Positions 49,659-57,105 of a stretch of 64,000 bases of DNA are shown here, one piece after another. The translations under genes were made by a program, and so were the position numbers. The stretch spans positions 1,550,001-1,614,000 of the forward strand of contig OY970321.1 in NCBI GenBank assembly GCA_963716735.1, written 5' to 3'. How positions within the stretch are numbered: position 1 is the first letter of the stretch; every line of letters begins with the position of its first letter. Source of the DNA: VRUE01 sp963716735. Its GTDB lineage: Bacteria > Actinomycetota > Thermoleophilia > Solirubrobacterales > 70-9. The notes under the pieces are model-generated. The model was not told where the DNA came from. It did not search any database and worked only from the letters and a program-made list of their open reading frames with translations.

Positions 49659-50465
49659 CTAGCCGCTCCTCTCCCCCGGCTCCCGCGCCGAGACGAACTG
49701 GGCAAGACCGGTGACCCGCTGCTCGACCTCGACCATGCCGGCGTCGATCAGTGCCCGCGTCAGCTCGTCGCGGCCGAAGATCCGCACGCCGCTCAGCCCC
49801 TGCACGATCGCGTTGGCGGTGCCGGCGGGCAGCAAGCCCCTGTTGCAGCTGGTCAGCAGCGCGACGCGCCCTCCCGGGGCGAGGACGCGGAATATCTCCG
49901 CCAGCGCCCGCATCGGCTCCTCGATCAAATACAGAGCGGCGAAGCAGCAGATCGCATCGAAGCTGCCATCGCGAAACGGCAATGCGCAGGCGTCTCCGCG
50001 CAGGTAGGCGACGTTGTCGCTCCTGGTGTCGCGAACGGCGACCTCCAGCATCGATTCCGAGGCGTCGATGCCGACGACGAGGCCGTCGCCCGCGGCGTGG
50101 GCGAAATCGCGGGTGAAGTTGCCGGGCCCGCAGGCGACGTCGAGGACCCGATCGCCGGGGGAGATCGAGAGCATGGACAGCGCCATCCGGTGCTCCTCCC
50201 CGGTCCCCGGCCCGGTCAGTCCCATCAGCAGGCGGCCGCCGAGCGGGCGCCAGAAGCGCTGGTAGATCAAGGGCAGCGCGCGGCTCACCATCAGCCGCTG
50301 GCCGAGATGCGTGCCGGTGGGATCATGCCCGCCCAGCAGGTCGAGGTAGCCGTGGGTGACATCCGCCTCTCCGCTCGGGACGGGGATGGCGAAGAGGTCC
50401 ATGGCCCGCTCGATCGCGGGCGCGAGAACTCGAGGCTCGCCCGGGGCGAGAGCTGGTTCGGCCAT
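49659..50465 (-). CDS. SAM-dependent methyltransferase
   Basis: 268 residues. Motif I is VLDVACGPGNFTRDFAHAAG, followed by GIDASESMLEVAVRD, GDACALPFRDGSFDAICC and LAPGGRVALLTSCN. It is class I and resembles UbiE-type or small-lipid methyltransferases. As first gene of the operon with the SRPBCC and enoyl-reductase-like genes, it probably modifies the same hydrophobic product. The gene is divergent from the SDR gene, with about 70 bases between. Confidence 0.85.
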   Translation of the reverse strand: MAEPALAPGEPRVLAPAIERAMDLFAIPVPSGEADVTHGYLDLLGGHDPTGTHLGQRLMVSRALPLIYQRFWRPLGGRLLMGLTGPGTGEEHRMALSMLSISPGDRVLDVACGPGNFTRDFAHAAGDGLVVGIDASESMLEVAVRDTRSDNVAYLRGDACALPFRDGSFDAICCFAALYLIEEPMRALAEIFRVLAPGGRVALLTSCNRGLLPAGTANAIVQGLSGVRIFGRDELTRALIDAGMVEVEQRVTGLAQFVSAREPGERSG

Positions 50466-50534
50466 CTCCCGTGAGGCTAGCGCCCACGCCGATAGTCTGC
50501 GCCCGGTGAGCGTTTACTCAGCAACGGAGGAGCG

Positions 50535-51452
50535 ATGAGCTGGAGCGTCGCGGACATCCCCGATCAGGGCGGTCGCGTTGCGGTGGTAACCGGCGCCAAC
50601 GGTGGCCTCGGCCTGGAGACCGCCCGCGCCCTCGCCGCGGCCGGCGCCCACGTCGTGATGGCGGCGCGCAACCAGGCCAAGGCCACGGAGGCCGAGGCGA
50701 GCATCCGCACGGACTCGCCTGAAGCCTCGCTGGAGGTGGTGGAGCTCGACCTGGGCTCGCTGGCGTCGGTTCGTCAGGCGGCCGAGAAGATCCTCGCCGC
50801 ACACGAGACGGTCGACCTGCTCGTCGACAACGCCGGCGTCATGGGCATCCCCGAGCGCAAGACCGCCGACGGGTTCGAGATGCAGCTCGGCGTCGATCAC
50901 CTCGGCCACTTCGCGCTGACCGCACTGCTGATGCCGGCCCTGCTGGCGGACGCGGCGCGGGTCGTCACGGTGACGAGCTCCGCACACCACCTGGGCAGGG
51001 CGGTGAACCCCGACAATCCTCATCTGCATGGGCGCTACGGGCCCTGGCGCGCCTACAACCAAGCGAAGCTCGCCAACTTCCACTTCGGCCTCGGGCTGGA
51101 CCGGATGCTCGAGGACGCGGGTGCTTCCGCCGCCAGCCTCATCGCCCATCCCGGCCTCTCCAACACCGAGCTGCAGGCGGTGAGCGTCGCGGAGACCGAC
51201 GGCGGCCTCTCGCAGCGCTTCTTCCACCGGCTGGCCGGCTCGACCGGGATGTCGCCGGCACAGGGTGCGCTCTCGCAGCTGCGGGCGGCAACCGACCCGG
51301 CCGCGAAGGGCGGCTGGTTCTACGGTCCGCTCTTCGTCGGCAACGGCCCGCCGGTGCGCAAGCCGGTCCTGCGGCGGCTCGGGACGAAGAGGGCGATCGC
51401 CCGCCTCTGGGAGGTCTCCGAGCGGGAAACGGGCTTGAAGATCGAGGTCTGA
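50535..51452 (+). CDS. Short-chain dehydrogenase/reductase (retinol-dehydrogenase-like)
   Basis: 305 residues, ATG with GGAGG site. Features are VAVVTGANGGLGLETARAL (TGxxxGxG cofactor loop), LVDNAGVMG (NNAG-like), TVTSSAHH with the catalytic serine and AYNQAKLANFHF with the Y-x-x-x-K pair. It is extended relative to classical SDRs, like the RDH13/NAD(P)-binding oxidoreductase group. The substrate is unknown. Its stop is three bases from the 3' end of the convergent tRNA-Val gene. Confidence 0.86.
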   Translation: MSWSVADIPDQGGRVAVVTGANGGLGLETARALAAAGAHVVMAARNQAKATEAEASIRTDSPEASLEVVELDLGSLASVRQAAEKILAAHETVDLLVDNAGVMGIPERKTADGFEMQLGVDHLGHFALTALLMPALLADAARVVTVTSSAHHLGRAVNPDNPHLHGRYGPWRAYNQAKLANFHFGLGLDRMLEDAGASAASLIAHPGLSNTELQAVSVAETDGGLSQRFFHRLAGSTGMSPAQGALSQLRAATDPAAKGGWFYGPLFVGNGPPVRKPVLRRLGTKRAIARLWEVSERETGLKIEV

Positions 51453-51454
51453 GA

Positions 51455-51527
51455 TGGGCGGTACTGGGCTCGAACCAGTGACCCCCTCCTTGTAAGGGAG
51501 GTGCTCTCCCAACTGAGCTAACCGCCC
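51455..51527 (-). tRNA. tRNA-Val(TAC)
   Basis: Complete cloverleaf: acceptor GGGCGGT/ACCGCCC (perfect), D-arm GCTC/GAGC with loop AGTTGGGA, anticodon stem CCTCC/GGAGG with loop CTTACAA (anticodon TAC), and T-loop TTCGAGC on stem ACTGG/CCAGT. Discriminator A; CCA is not encoded. Confidence 0.93.
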
Positions 51528-51577
51528 GCGATTGGCACTACAGGATGGAGGGTAGCCGACCCCAAAGGAGGAATCCG

Positions 51578-52063
51578 ATGAAACAGAAGATCGTCCCCAA
51601 TCTCTGGTTCGACACCGAGGCGGAGGAGGCCGCGGAGTTCTACGTCTCGGTCTTCGACAACTCGCGCATCGTCAACGTCACCCACTACACCGAGGCCGGG
51701 CCGAGACCCGCCGGCACGGTGATGACGGTCGAGTTCGAGCTGGACGGCCAGCGCTTCGTCGGCATCGACGGCGGTCCCGAGTTCAAGTTCGACGAGGCGG
51801 TCTCCTTCGCGATCGAATGCGAGACCCAGGAGGAAGTCGACTACTACTGGGACAAGCTCTTGGAGGGCGGCGAGGAGAGCCAGTGCGGCTGGCTGAAGGA
51901 TCGCTTCGGCCTCTCCTGGCAGGTCGTGCCGACCGGCATGGAAGAGCTCTTCGCCGATCCGGATCCGAAACGGGCCGAGCGGGCGATGAGGGCGATGCTC
52001 GGGATGCGCAAGCTCGAGATCGCGGCGCTGCAGCGCGCCGCCGACGGGGATACTGGCGAGTGA
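51578..52063 (+). CDS. PhnB-like VOC superfamily protein
   Basis: 161 residues from ATG 51578, with the strong site AAAGGAGG upstream. The sequence KIVPNLWFDTEAEEAAEFYVSVF, then VMTVEFELDGQRFVGIDGG and ECETQEEVDYYWDKLLEGG, is typical of the 3-demethylubiquinone-9 3-methyltransferase/PhnB domain, now known as a metal-independent or weakly metal-binding VOC fold. The actual activity is usually unknown. The last base overlaps the SIMPL gene start (TGATG). Confidence 0.88.
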   Translation: MKQKIVPNLWFDTEAEEAAEFYVSVFDNSRIVNVTHYTEAGPRPAGTVMTVEFELDGQRFVGIDGGPEFKFDEAVSFAIECETQEEVDYYWDKLLEGGEESQCGWLKDRFGLSWQVVPTGMEELFADPDPKRAERAMRAMLGMRKLEIAALQRAADGDTGE

Positions 52064-52734
52064 TGCGGAAGACCTTGTTCGTCGCGCTGCTCGTGCCGTG
52101 CCTGCTCGCGCCGGCGACGGCGACGGCACTCGACCGCACGATCACGGTCAACGGCTCGGCGACCGAGCAGGTGCCGAACGACACCGCCGGCCTGGGATTC
52201 CAGGTCGCCAAGGAACGGAGCTCGCGGGCGGCCGCGCTTCGCATCGTCTCGGTCCGCCTACGGGCGGTGATCGCCGCGGTGCAGGGTGTTCCCGGGGTCG
52301 GCAGCGGCGACGTCACCACCGGGCGGATCGCGGTCCGCAAGGTCAGCCGCGACAAACGGACCCTCTACAGGGCGAGCGAGGGAATCTCGGTGATCCTGCA
52401 CCAGCCCGACCGGGCCGGGGAAATGGTCAGCGCGGCGCTGGCCGCGGGCGCCACCGGCACCGGCGGGCCGCGCTTCTTCCCCGGCGATCCCGAGCTGGTC
52501 TACGAGAACACGCTGCTGCTCGCCTTCGACCAGGCGAAGGCAAAGGCCGCCGCGCTCGCGTCCCGGGCCGGGGCGACCCTGGGCCCGGTGCTCAGCATCG
52601 AAGAAGGCTCCGAAGTCGTGCCCAATCAGCCGGCGTCTGACCTGAAAGGCGCGGCCGCCGAGCCGGCCCCACCGGTGAAGCCAGGGTCATCGACGGTGAC
52701 GGCGACGGTGCGCGTCGTCTTCGCTCTCCAGTAG
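52063..52734 (+). CDS. Secreted SIMPL-domain (DUF541) protein
   Basis: 223 residues from ATG 52063. A signal peptide (KTLFVALLVPCLLAPATATA) is followed by the SIMPL start ITVNGSATEQVPNDTAGLGFQV and later ENTLLLAFDQAKAKAAALASRAG. The family forms oligomers outside the membrane; some members are stress-related and one animal homologue binds a kinase. It is coupled to the PhnB-like gene by overlap. Function here is unknown. Confidence 0.86.
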   Translation: MRKTLFVALLVPCLLAPATATALDRTITVNGSATEQVPNDTAGLGFQVAKERSSRAAALRIVSVRLRAVIAAVQGVPGVGSGDVTTGRIAVRKVSRDKRTLYRASEGISVILHQPDRAGEMVSAALAAGATGTGGPRFFPGDPELVYENTLLLAFDQAKAKAAALASRAGATLGPVLSIEEGSEVVPNQPASDLKGAAAEPAPPVKPGSSTVTATVRVVFALQ

Positions 52735-52775
52735 CGAGCTGGAGCGCGCCAAGACGGTGTCGAGTACGCAGGGGG

Positions 52776-52994
52776 TTACGCGCGCCCTTCGGAGCGCAGC
52801 CGCTCGAGATATCCGGGCTCATACAGCCCGTCGAACACTCCGAGCGCTTGGCTCATGCCTCGTTCCACACGGCGGACGACGATCCGATCGGCGCCCTCCG
52901 GCTCGATGACCACCTCGTCCCCAGCCTTCAACCCCACAGCCCTCAGGGCCTCAACCGGCAGAGTCACCTGATGCTTGGATGAGATTTTCGGCAT
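52776..52994 (-). CDS. AbrB/SpoVT-type antitoxin-like DNA-binding protein, orphan
   Basis: 72 residues from ATG 52994; a longer frame exists but MPKISSKHQVTLPVEALRAVGLKAGDEVVIE is the exact start of the swapped-hairpin domain. The C-terminal tail (GVFDGLYEPGYLERLRSEGRA) resembles the toxin-neutralising extension of VapB-type antitoxins. The expected PIN-domain toxin gene is absent downstream, so it may be a remnant or act in trans. Confidence 0.8.
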   Translation of the reverse strand: MPKISSKHQVTLPVEALRAVGLKAGDEVVIEPEGADRIVVRRVERGMSQALGVFDGLYEPGYLERLRSEGRA

Positions 52995-53044
52995 GCCGTA
53001 CCTTACGCAAGCAACGACAAAGCGTTCCATGGGAGGATTCGAGC

Positions 53045-53377
53045 GTGGATTCGGCGATCCTCTGGCGCGTGGCGGTGGTGCAGGTGGCGGCCGTGGCGGT
53101 GCTCTCGCTGTTGCTGGCCCTGATCTTCTCTCACGGCTTCTTCGAGGCCTGGGGTTGGCTGGTCGGGCCGCTGACCTGGTTGCTCTGTGCCTGGGTCACC
53201 GCCCGGGTCGTCGGCCTGCCCGAGACCTCGGTGCTGGTCCGCGCCGCCCTGGCCGGAATCCCAAGCCTGCTCTTCGTCTTGATCGGCGCCCATTGGCTCG
53301 GCGCAGCCATTGCGATCGCGCTGTTCGCCGCGCTCTGCGCACGACTCCCTCGACCGCTTACCGGGTCGGCTCCTTAA
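53045..53377 (+). CDS. Small integral membrane protein
   Basis: 110 residues from GTG 53045, preceded by GGGAGG. Three to four hydrophobic helices cover almost the whole length (ILWRVAVVQVAAVAVLSLLL, WLVGPLTWLLCAWVTARVVG, GIPSLLFVLIGAHWLGAAIAI). No known family is recognised by eye. The gene is divergent from the AbrB gene and 95 bases upstream of the TetR start in the same direction, so it might be regulated by or co-transcribed with that TetR. Confidence 0.7.
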   Translation: MDSAILWRVAVVQVAAVAVLSLLLALIFSHGFFEAWGWLVGPLTWLLCAWVTARVVGLPETSVLVRAALAGIPSLLFVLIGAHWLGAAIAIALFAALCARLPRPLTGSAP

Positions 53378-53410
53378 CGCTCGCCCCCCAAGGCACCCAA
53401 GGGTGGCTTG

Positions 53411-53426
53411 TGTACTGTGCTGTACA
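53411..53426. promoter_or_regulatory. Inverted TGTAC repeat before a TetR gene
   Basis: TGTAC at 53411-53415 and GTACA at 53422-53426 are separated by six bases, about 47 bases upstream of the TetR start at 53473. Placement and symmetry fit an autoregulatory TetR operator, similar to the element at 17881-17895. Confidence 0.45.
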
Positions 53427-53472
53427 TTTAGCGGTATAGTTACGTACCCCATTGTCTATACCGGAGCGTGCG

Positions 53473-54084
53473 ATGGAGCAGGGCGAAACGCGACAAAACG
53501 CGATCGTCGAGGCGATGATCCGAGTTGCCGGCAGCAAGGGGTACCTCGCCACGTCGGTCGCCGATGTGCTGGCGGAGGCCGGCGCCTCCCGCACCACCTT
53601 CTACAAGCACTTCGGAAACAAGCGGGAGTGCTTCCTCGCCGCCTATGACCTGGCCATCGAGAGGATCCTCGGAGCCGCCGAGACCGCCTGCAAGGAGGGG
53701 GATTGCTGGTGTGACCGGGCAAGGAGGGGACTCAGAGCGGTGGTCGAGCTGCTCGGCTCCGAACCAGCGCTGGCGCAGGCCGCGATCGTCGAGGTTTCCG
53801 CGGCGGGGTCGGAGGCGCGGCGGCGCCACTCGGTTGCGATCGGTCGCTTCGCCGCGCTGCTGGAGTCGGGTGCGGAGCTATGCCGGGAAAAGGGACTGGA
53901 GCTACCGCCAAATACGGCTTTGATGACTGTCGGCGGAGTCGCCGGCCTGATCCTCGACGAGCTGCGCGAAGGCCAGGAGACGAACCTGCCGCGGATCCTG
54001 CCCGAGCTGGAGTTCGCTCTGCTGGTCCCTTACCTCGGACCGCGGACCGCGGCCGAGGCCTTCGTGGAGGCCGCCCCTACTTAG
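53473..54084 (+). CDS. TetR-family regulator
   Basis: 203 residues from ATG 53473; a TTG seven codons upstream is an alternative. The HTH is ETRQNAIVEAMIRVAGSKGYLATSVADVLAEAGASRTTFYKHFGNKRECFLAAYD. The ligand domain shares AIVEVSAAGSEARRRH and the terminal ALLVPYLGP with regulator 3 at 31646. An inverted TGTAC repeat upstream is a candidate operator. Its stop overlaps the stop of the convergent B2 gene on the opposite strand. Confidence 0.88.
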   Translation: MEQGETRQNAIVEAMIRVAGSKGYLATSVADVLAEAGASRTTFYKHFGNKRECFLAAYDLAIERILGAAETACKEGDCWCDRARRGLRAVVELLGSEPALAQAAIVEVSAAGSEARRRHSVAIGRFAALLESGAELCREKGLELPPNTALMTVGGVAGLILDELREGQETNLPRILPELEFALLVPYLGPRTAAEAFVEAAPT

Positions 54085-56933
54085 TGACGAGCGTGCTTGT
54101 GCTTGCGCTTGCCACCGCAATCGGCCTTCATCACAGGGTTGGCCTTGGATTCCTTGCCGTTCTGGCCTTCGTATTCCACATTGGCCTTGGAGACAGCCCC
54201 GCAGAGATTTCTGCTGTTGACGATCAGGCCCTTCTTACCGCCCTGCATCGTCAAGACGACTTTGGAGAGCGGTGCGTCGGGGAGGTCTTCGAGGCTGGCC
54301 CTGATCCCGCCCTTTGCCGAGTCGATCCTGGTCGCGACCTCGATGTCAACAAGGCCATGTAGGTCGAAGACGAGGTCGGGCAGCTTGTGGCTCGAGGACC
54401 TGAGCCAGACAGGTCCTTCCAGCGGCGTGTCGAGCAGTGGGGTAAAGGCTTTGATCGAGCCGTACTGGGCTGCAGGTGGGCAGGCTTTGGCAGCGAACTG
54501 CACTCTCGTGCAGATCGTCCTGATGTGGGCCTGGTCGAGGAAGGCCGATCTCGGCAGTCGTACGACGAGGCCATTGAGGTTTGCGTCGTTTGCCCTCGGC
54601 TTGTAGGTGGCGAGCAGCCCGGGGTGCCCACCTCGCTTGGTTCCTCCCTTGAGGTTCAAAGCCAGGCTTGGCTTGAAGCCGAGGTTCAGGCAGTTGGCGG
54701 CCTGGTAGCGACTTGAAAGGGCCGCCGGGACGTCATCTGCTGGGCTGAAGACATCCAGGTTTGAGCCAAAGAGCGTCGCTTTGGCGCTCGACTCGTCGCA
54801 TGAGGTCGGGTTCAGCGTGAAGTTGGGTCGATCGACATAGACGCGCAAATCCCTCAGCTTCAAGACGATGCCCTTGAGGATGTGGGGGATCGGGTCTGAG
54901 TTGGCGCCGTCGACTTCGACTTCGGCGGTTCTCGGGTTCAGGTTCAGCGCCAGCTGCACGACGACGGTTCCGGCATCGAATGGACCTGCCACAGCAGGCG
55001 TTATCGAGATCACGCTCAGTGGATCGCCGTGGTAGGGACCTCCGAGGTAGATCTGTCCTCCCACGTAGGTCAGGGCTCCGCCTACGCCGGCTCCCGCCAG
55101 GGTGTGGCCGATCAGCGAGTTGGCGGGACAGCTTGGAGAGGCTTTCTCCTGCCTACCGGTCTTTGCCTTGGCGATCGCGATCGCCGAGTCGGGGCATTTG
55201 TCGACGCCTCGAAGCGATCCGAGCTCACCCGGGGGCAGGATCGAGGAGAACTTGGTCATGTCCTGTTCTCCGTCTTCGCGGATCAGGCGCATGTTGAAGG
55301 GGCTGAAGGCACCGGCGTTGTTGTTGACCGCACCGGCCTGGAACTCGGGATGGAATGGGGGAACTCCTCCCGGTGGGCAGGGGCCTCCACCCACGCCTGA
55401 GGTGACCTTGAAGGACGAGGTCGTGGTCAGGACCTCGTCCGGGTTCGCCCAAGGGGTGAACTCCGCCTTGGTCTCATACGTCCCGCAGGTAGGCGGGGTA
55501 ACAAGCGGCGATCTCGCGCCTTCTTTGAAGTGGAAGACGAAGTGGCTGACCGGGATCTGAGCGTTGTCTTCGAGCGTCGTCACCAGCTGGCCGGTCTTCG
55601 GATCGGCTTCGATCTTCAAGGGCTCCTTGACCAGCACTCCCAGCTTGGGGTTCCTCAGCACCATGTAGAGGGCTATGAGGCTGTCGAAGGGGTTCTCTGC
55701 TCCCGGTTCGGTGGTACCTGGGTCGTCCTGCTGAGCCAAGAAGACGTCGCCGTCGATCGCTTCGTCGACCAGCGGCGTCTCGGTGTGGAGCGTTCCCAGC
55801 TTCGATGCGTTGGGACAGCCCTCACCGGGTGCTGAGTTGAGCGTCTCCCTTTTCAGGTCGGCCGGCGAGCAAACGGCCAGGCCTTCACCCACCGATGGGT
55901 TGATCGTCATCCCCTCGGGCAGGGTGATCTTGGCGGCTTTGATCTCCGACTGGGCGATGCCCGTCGGGCTGGTAAGCCCTTCGTCTTGGAAGTCGACCGT
56001 GAAGTCAAGGCCGGTGCCGGTCTCAGCGGAGACGCTGGTCGCCTTCGATTCGATCGTCGGACTGAAGCCGATTTTCGAGCAGCCGGTCATTCCCTGCGGG
56101 TTTGGCGGTTCGGCGTTGTCGTGGCTGAGGACCGAGCCTTTGACCGGTAGCGCGAAGGGTTCTTGCCAGGAGACCGCTTCATAGCTGGTCTCCAGGGGTC
56201 CCTGACAGGATCTCGGCAGGGTGAGGAAGGGGATCTGGGGCAAGTTGGTGGAGCAGATGCCGTTGGACTCGAACTGATCGAGGGTGCCGGCCGGGCCGAG
56301 GCGCAGGCACCTGCCCCGGTAGGGGTCATGGGCGGGATCGGCCGGGACGCCCCACAGGAACAGGTCACCGCCGTAGACCTCGACCGCCTGGGAGACGTTG
56401 ATCAGGCCGCCGATGACGTTGTGCGGGGGGTCCTGGTTGACACCGATCTCGATCGTCACCGGCACCTGGACGACGTAGAAGCCGATTTTGACCGCGACCC
56501 CCGGTGGGGGAGCGAGGTTGTATACGGGGTTGACGGCGCCGATGCCCCCCGCGGCGACGGCACGGACCCTCGTCGCGCCGACCGCGGTCGAGTTCGGGCA
56601 GTCCGTGTAGCCATTTTCGTCTTGCGTCAGGAAATCGACGCTGTCGCACTGCGGCACCGCCAGCGGGCTGCCGATGAACCCCGGCGGCAGCTTCTCCAGC
56701 AGGGTCTTCAGCTGCCCGCTGGGGACCTCGCCGTATCGGGGGTCGATCGTCGTTTTGAGATCGAAGCCGGTTTTGACCCTGAAGGGGTGCGAGCCGGCCT
56801 GGGTGGCGGGCGAGCCGTCCTCGTTGGTGAAGGTGATATCGAACCTCTCGAGCCCGAACTCGGCTCTTGCCGTCGGAGCGATGAGGAGCGCGAAGAGCGC
56901 CGCCATTGCGAGAATCAGTGCAAGGCGCTTCAT
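54081..56933 (-). CDS. Secreted four-module Cys-repeat protein, copy B2
   Basis: 950 residues with signal peptide (ALILAMAALFALLIAPTARA). Four modules are visible through the repeated signature [LP turn]-x-C-x-C-x(6)-G: C96 with CPNSTAVG (112-119), C355 with CPNASKLG (373-380), C580 with CPANSLIG (602-609) and C808 with CPPAAQYG (818-825). The spacing from the second Cys to Gly is always seven. The C-terminus is basic (GGKRKHKHARH). It is nearly identical to B3 except in discrete patches and the last 90 residues. ATG overlaps the A2 stop as ATGA. It is probably exported and disulfide-bonded; function unknown. Confidence 0.87.
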   Translation of the reverse strand: MKRLALILAMAALFALLIAPTARAEFGLERFDITFTNEDGSPATQAGSHPFRVKTGFDLKTTIDPRYGEVPSGQLKTLLEKLPPGFIGSPLAVPQCDSVDFLTQDENGYTDCPNSTAVGATRVRAVAAGGIGAVNPVYNLAPPPGVAVKIGFYVVQVPVTIEIGVNQDPPHNVIGGLINVSQAVEVYGGDLFLWGVPADPAHDPYRGRCLRLGPAGTLDQFESNGICSTNLPQIPFLTLPRSCQGPLETSYEAVSWQEPFALPVKGSVLSHDNAEPPNPQGMTGCSKIGFSPTIESKATSVSAETGTGLDFTVDFQDEGLTSPTGIAQSEIKAAKITLPEGMTINPSVGEGLAVCSPADLKRETLNSAPGEGCPNASKLGTLHTETPLVDEAIDGDVFLAQQDDPGTTEPGAENPFDSLIALYMVLRNPKLGVLVKEPLKIEADPKTGQLVTTLEDNAQIPVSHFVFHFKEGARSPLVTPPTCGTYETKAEFTPWANPDEVLTTTSSFKVTSGVGGGPCPPGGVPPFHPEFQAGAVNNNAGAFSPFNMRLIREDGEQDMTKFSSILPPGELGSLRGVDKCPDSAIAIAKAKTGRQEKASPSCPANSLIGHTLAGAGVGGALTYVGGQIYLGGPYHGDPLSVISITPAVAGPFDAGTVVVQLALNLNPRTAEVEVDGANSDPIPHILKGIVLKLRDLRVYVDRPNFTLNPTSCDESSAKATLFGSNLDVFSPADDVPAALSSRYQAANCLNLGFKPSLALNLKGGTKRGGHPGLLATYKPRANDANLNGLVVRLPRSAFLDQAHIRTICTRVQFAAKACPPAAQYGSIKAFTPLLDTPLEGPVWLRSSSHKLPDLVFDLHGLVDIEVATRIDSAKGGIRASLEDLPDAPLSKVVLTMQGGKKGLIVNSRNLCGAVSKANVEYEGQNGKESKANPVMKADCGGKRKHKHARH

Positions 56934-57105
56934 CGGCTTGCCCCCCGGTTGCGGTTTGCGTTTCGCTTGGTGCTGTGGCGTTTCTTGGCCTGCTTTCGCT
57001 TCTTGGCCACGCAGCGGCCTTTGCGTGCGACTTTGCCTTTCCGGCAGCGCGGAGTGGCCTTGAGGTTCCCGACGCCTTTGAAGGAGGCAGAAGCCGGCGT
57101 CGGGT
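54361..57105. repeat. Long near-identical direct repeat, copy 1
   Basis: This segment and 61256-64000 run in register at a constant offset of 6895 bases without visible indels. Most of it is identical, with a cluster of differences around 54950-55215 and a few near 54480-54540. The repeat covers most of B2 and the 3' end of A2, and the second copy runs off the window. Confidence 0.85.
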
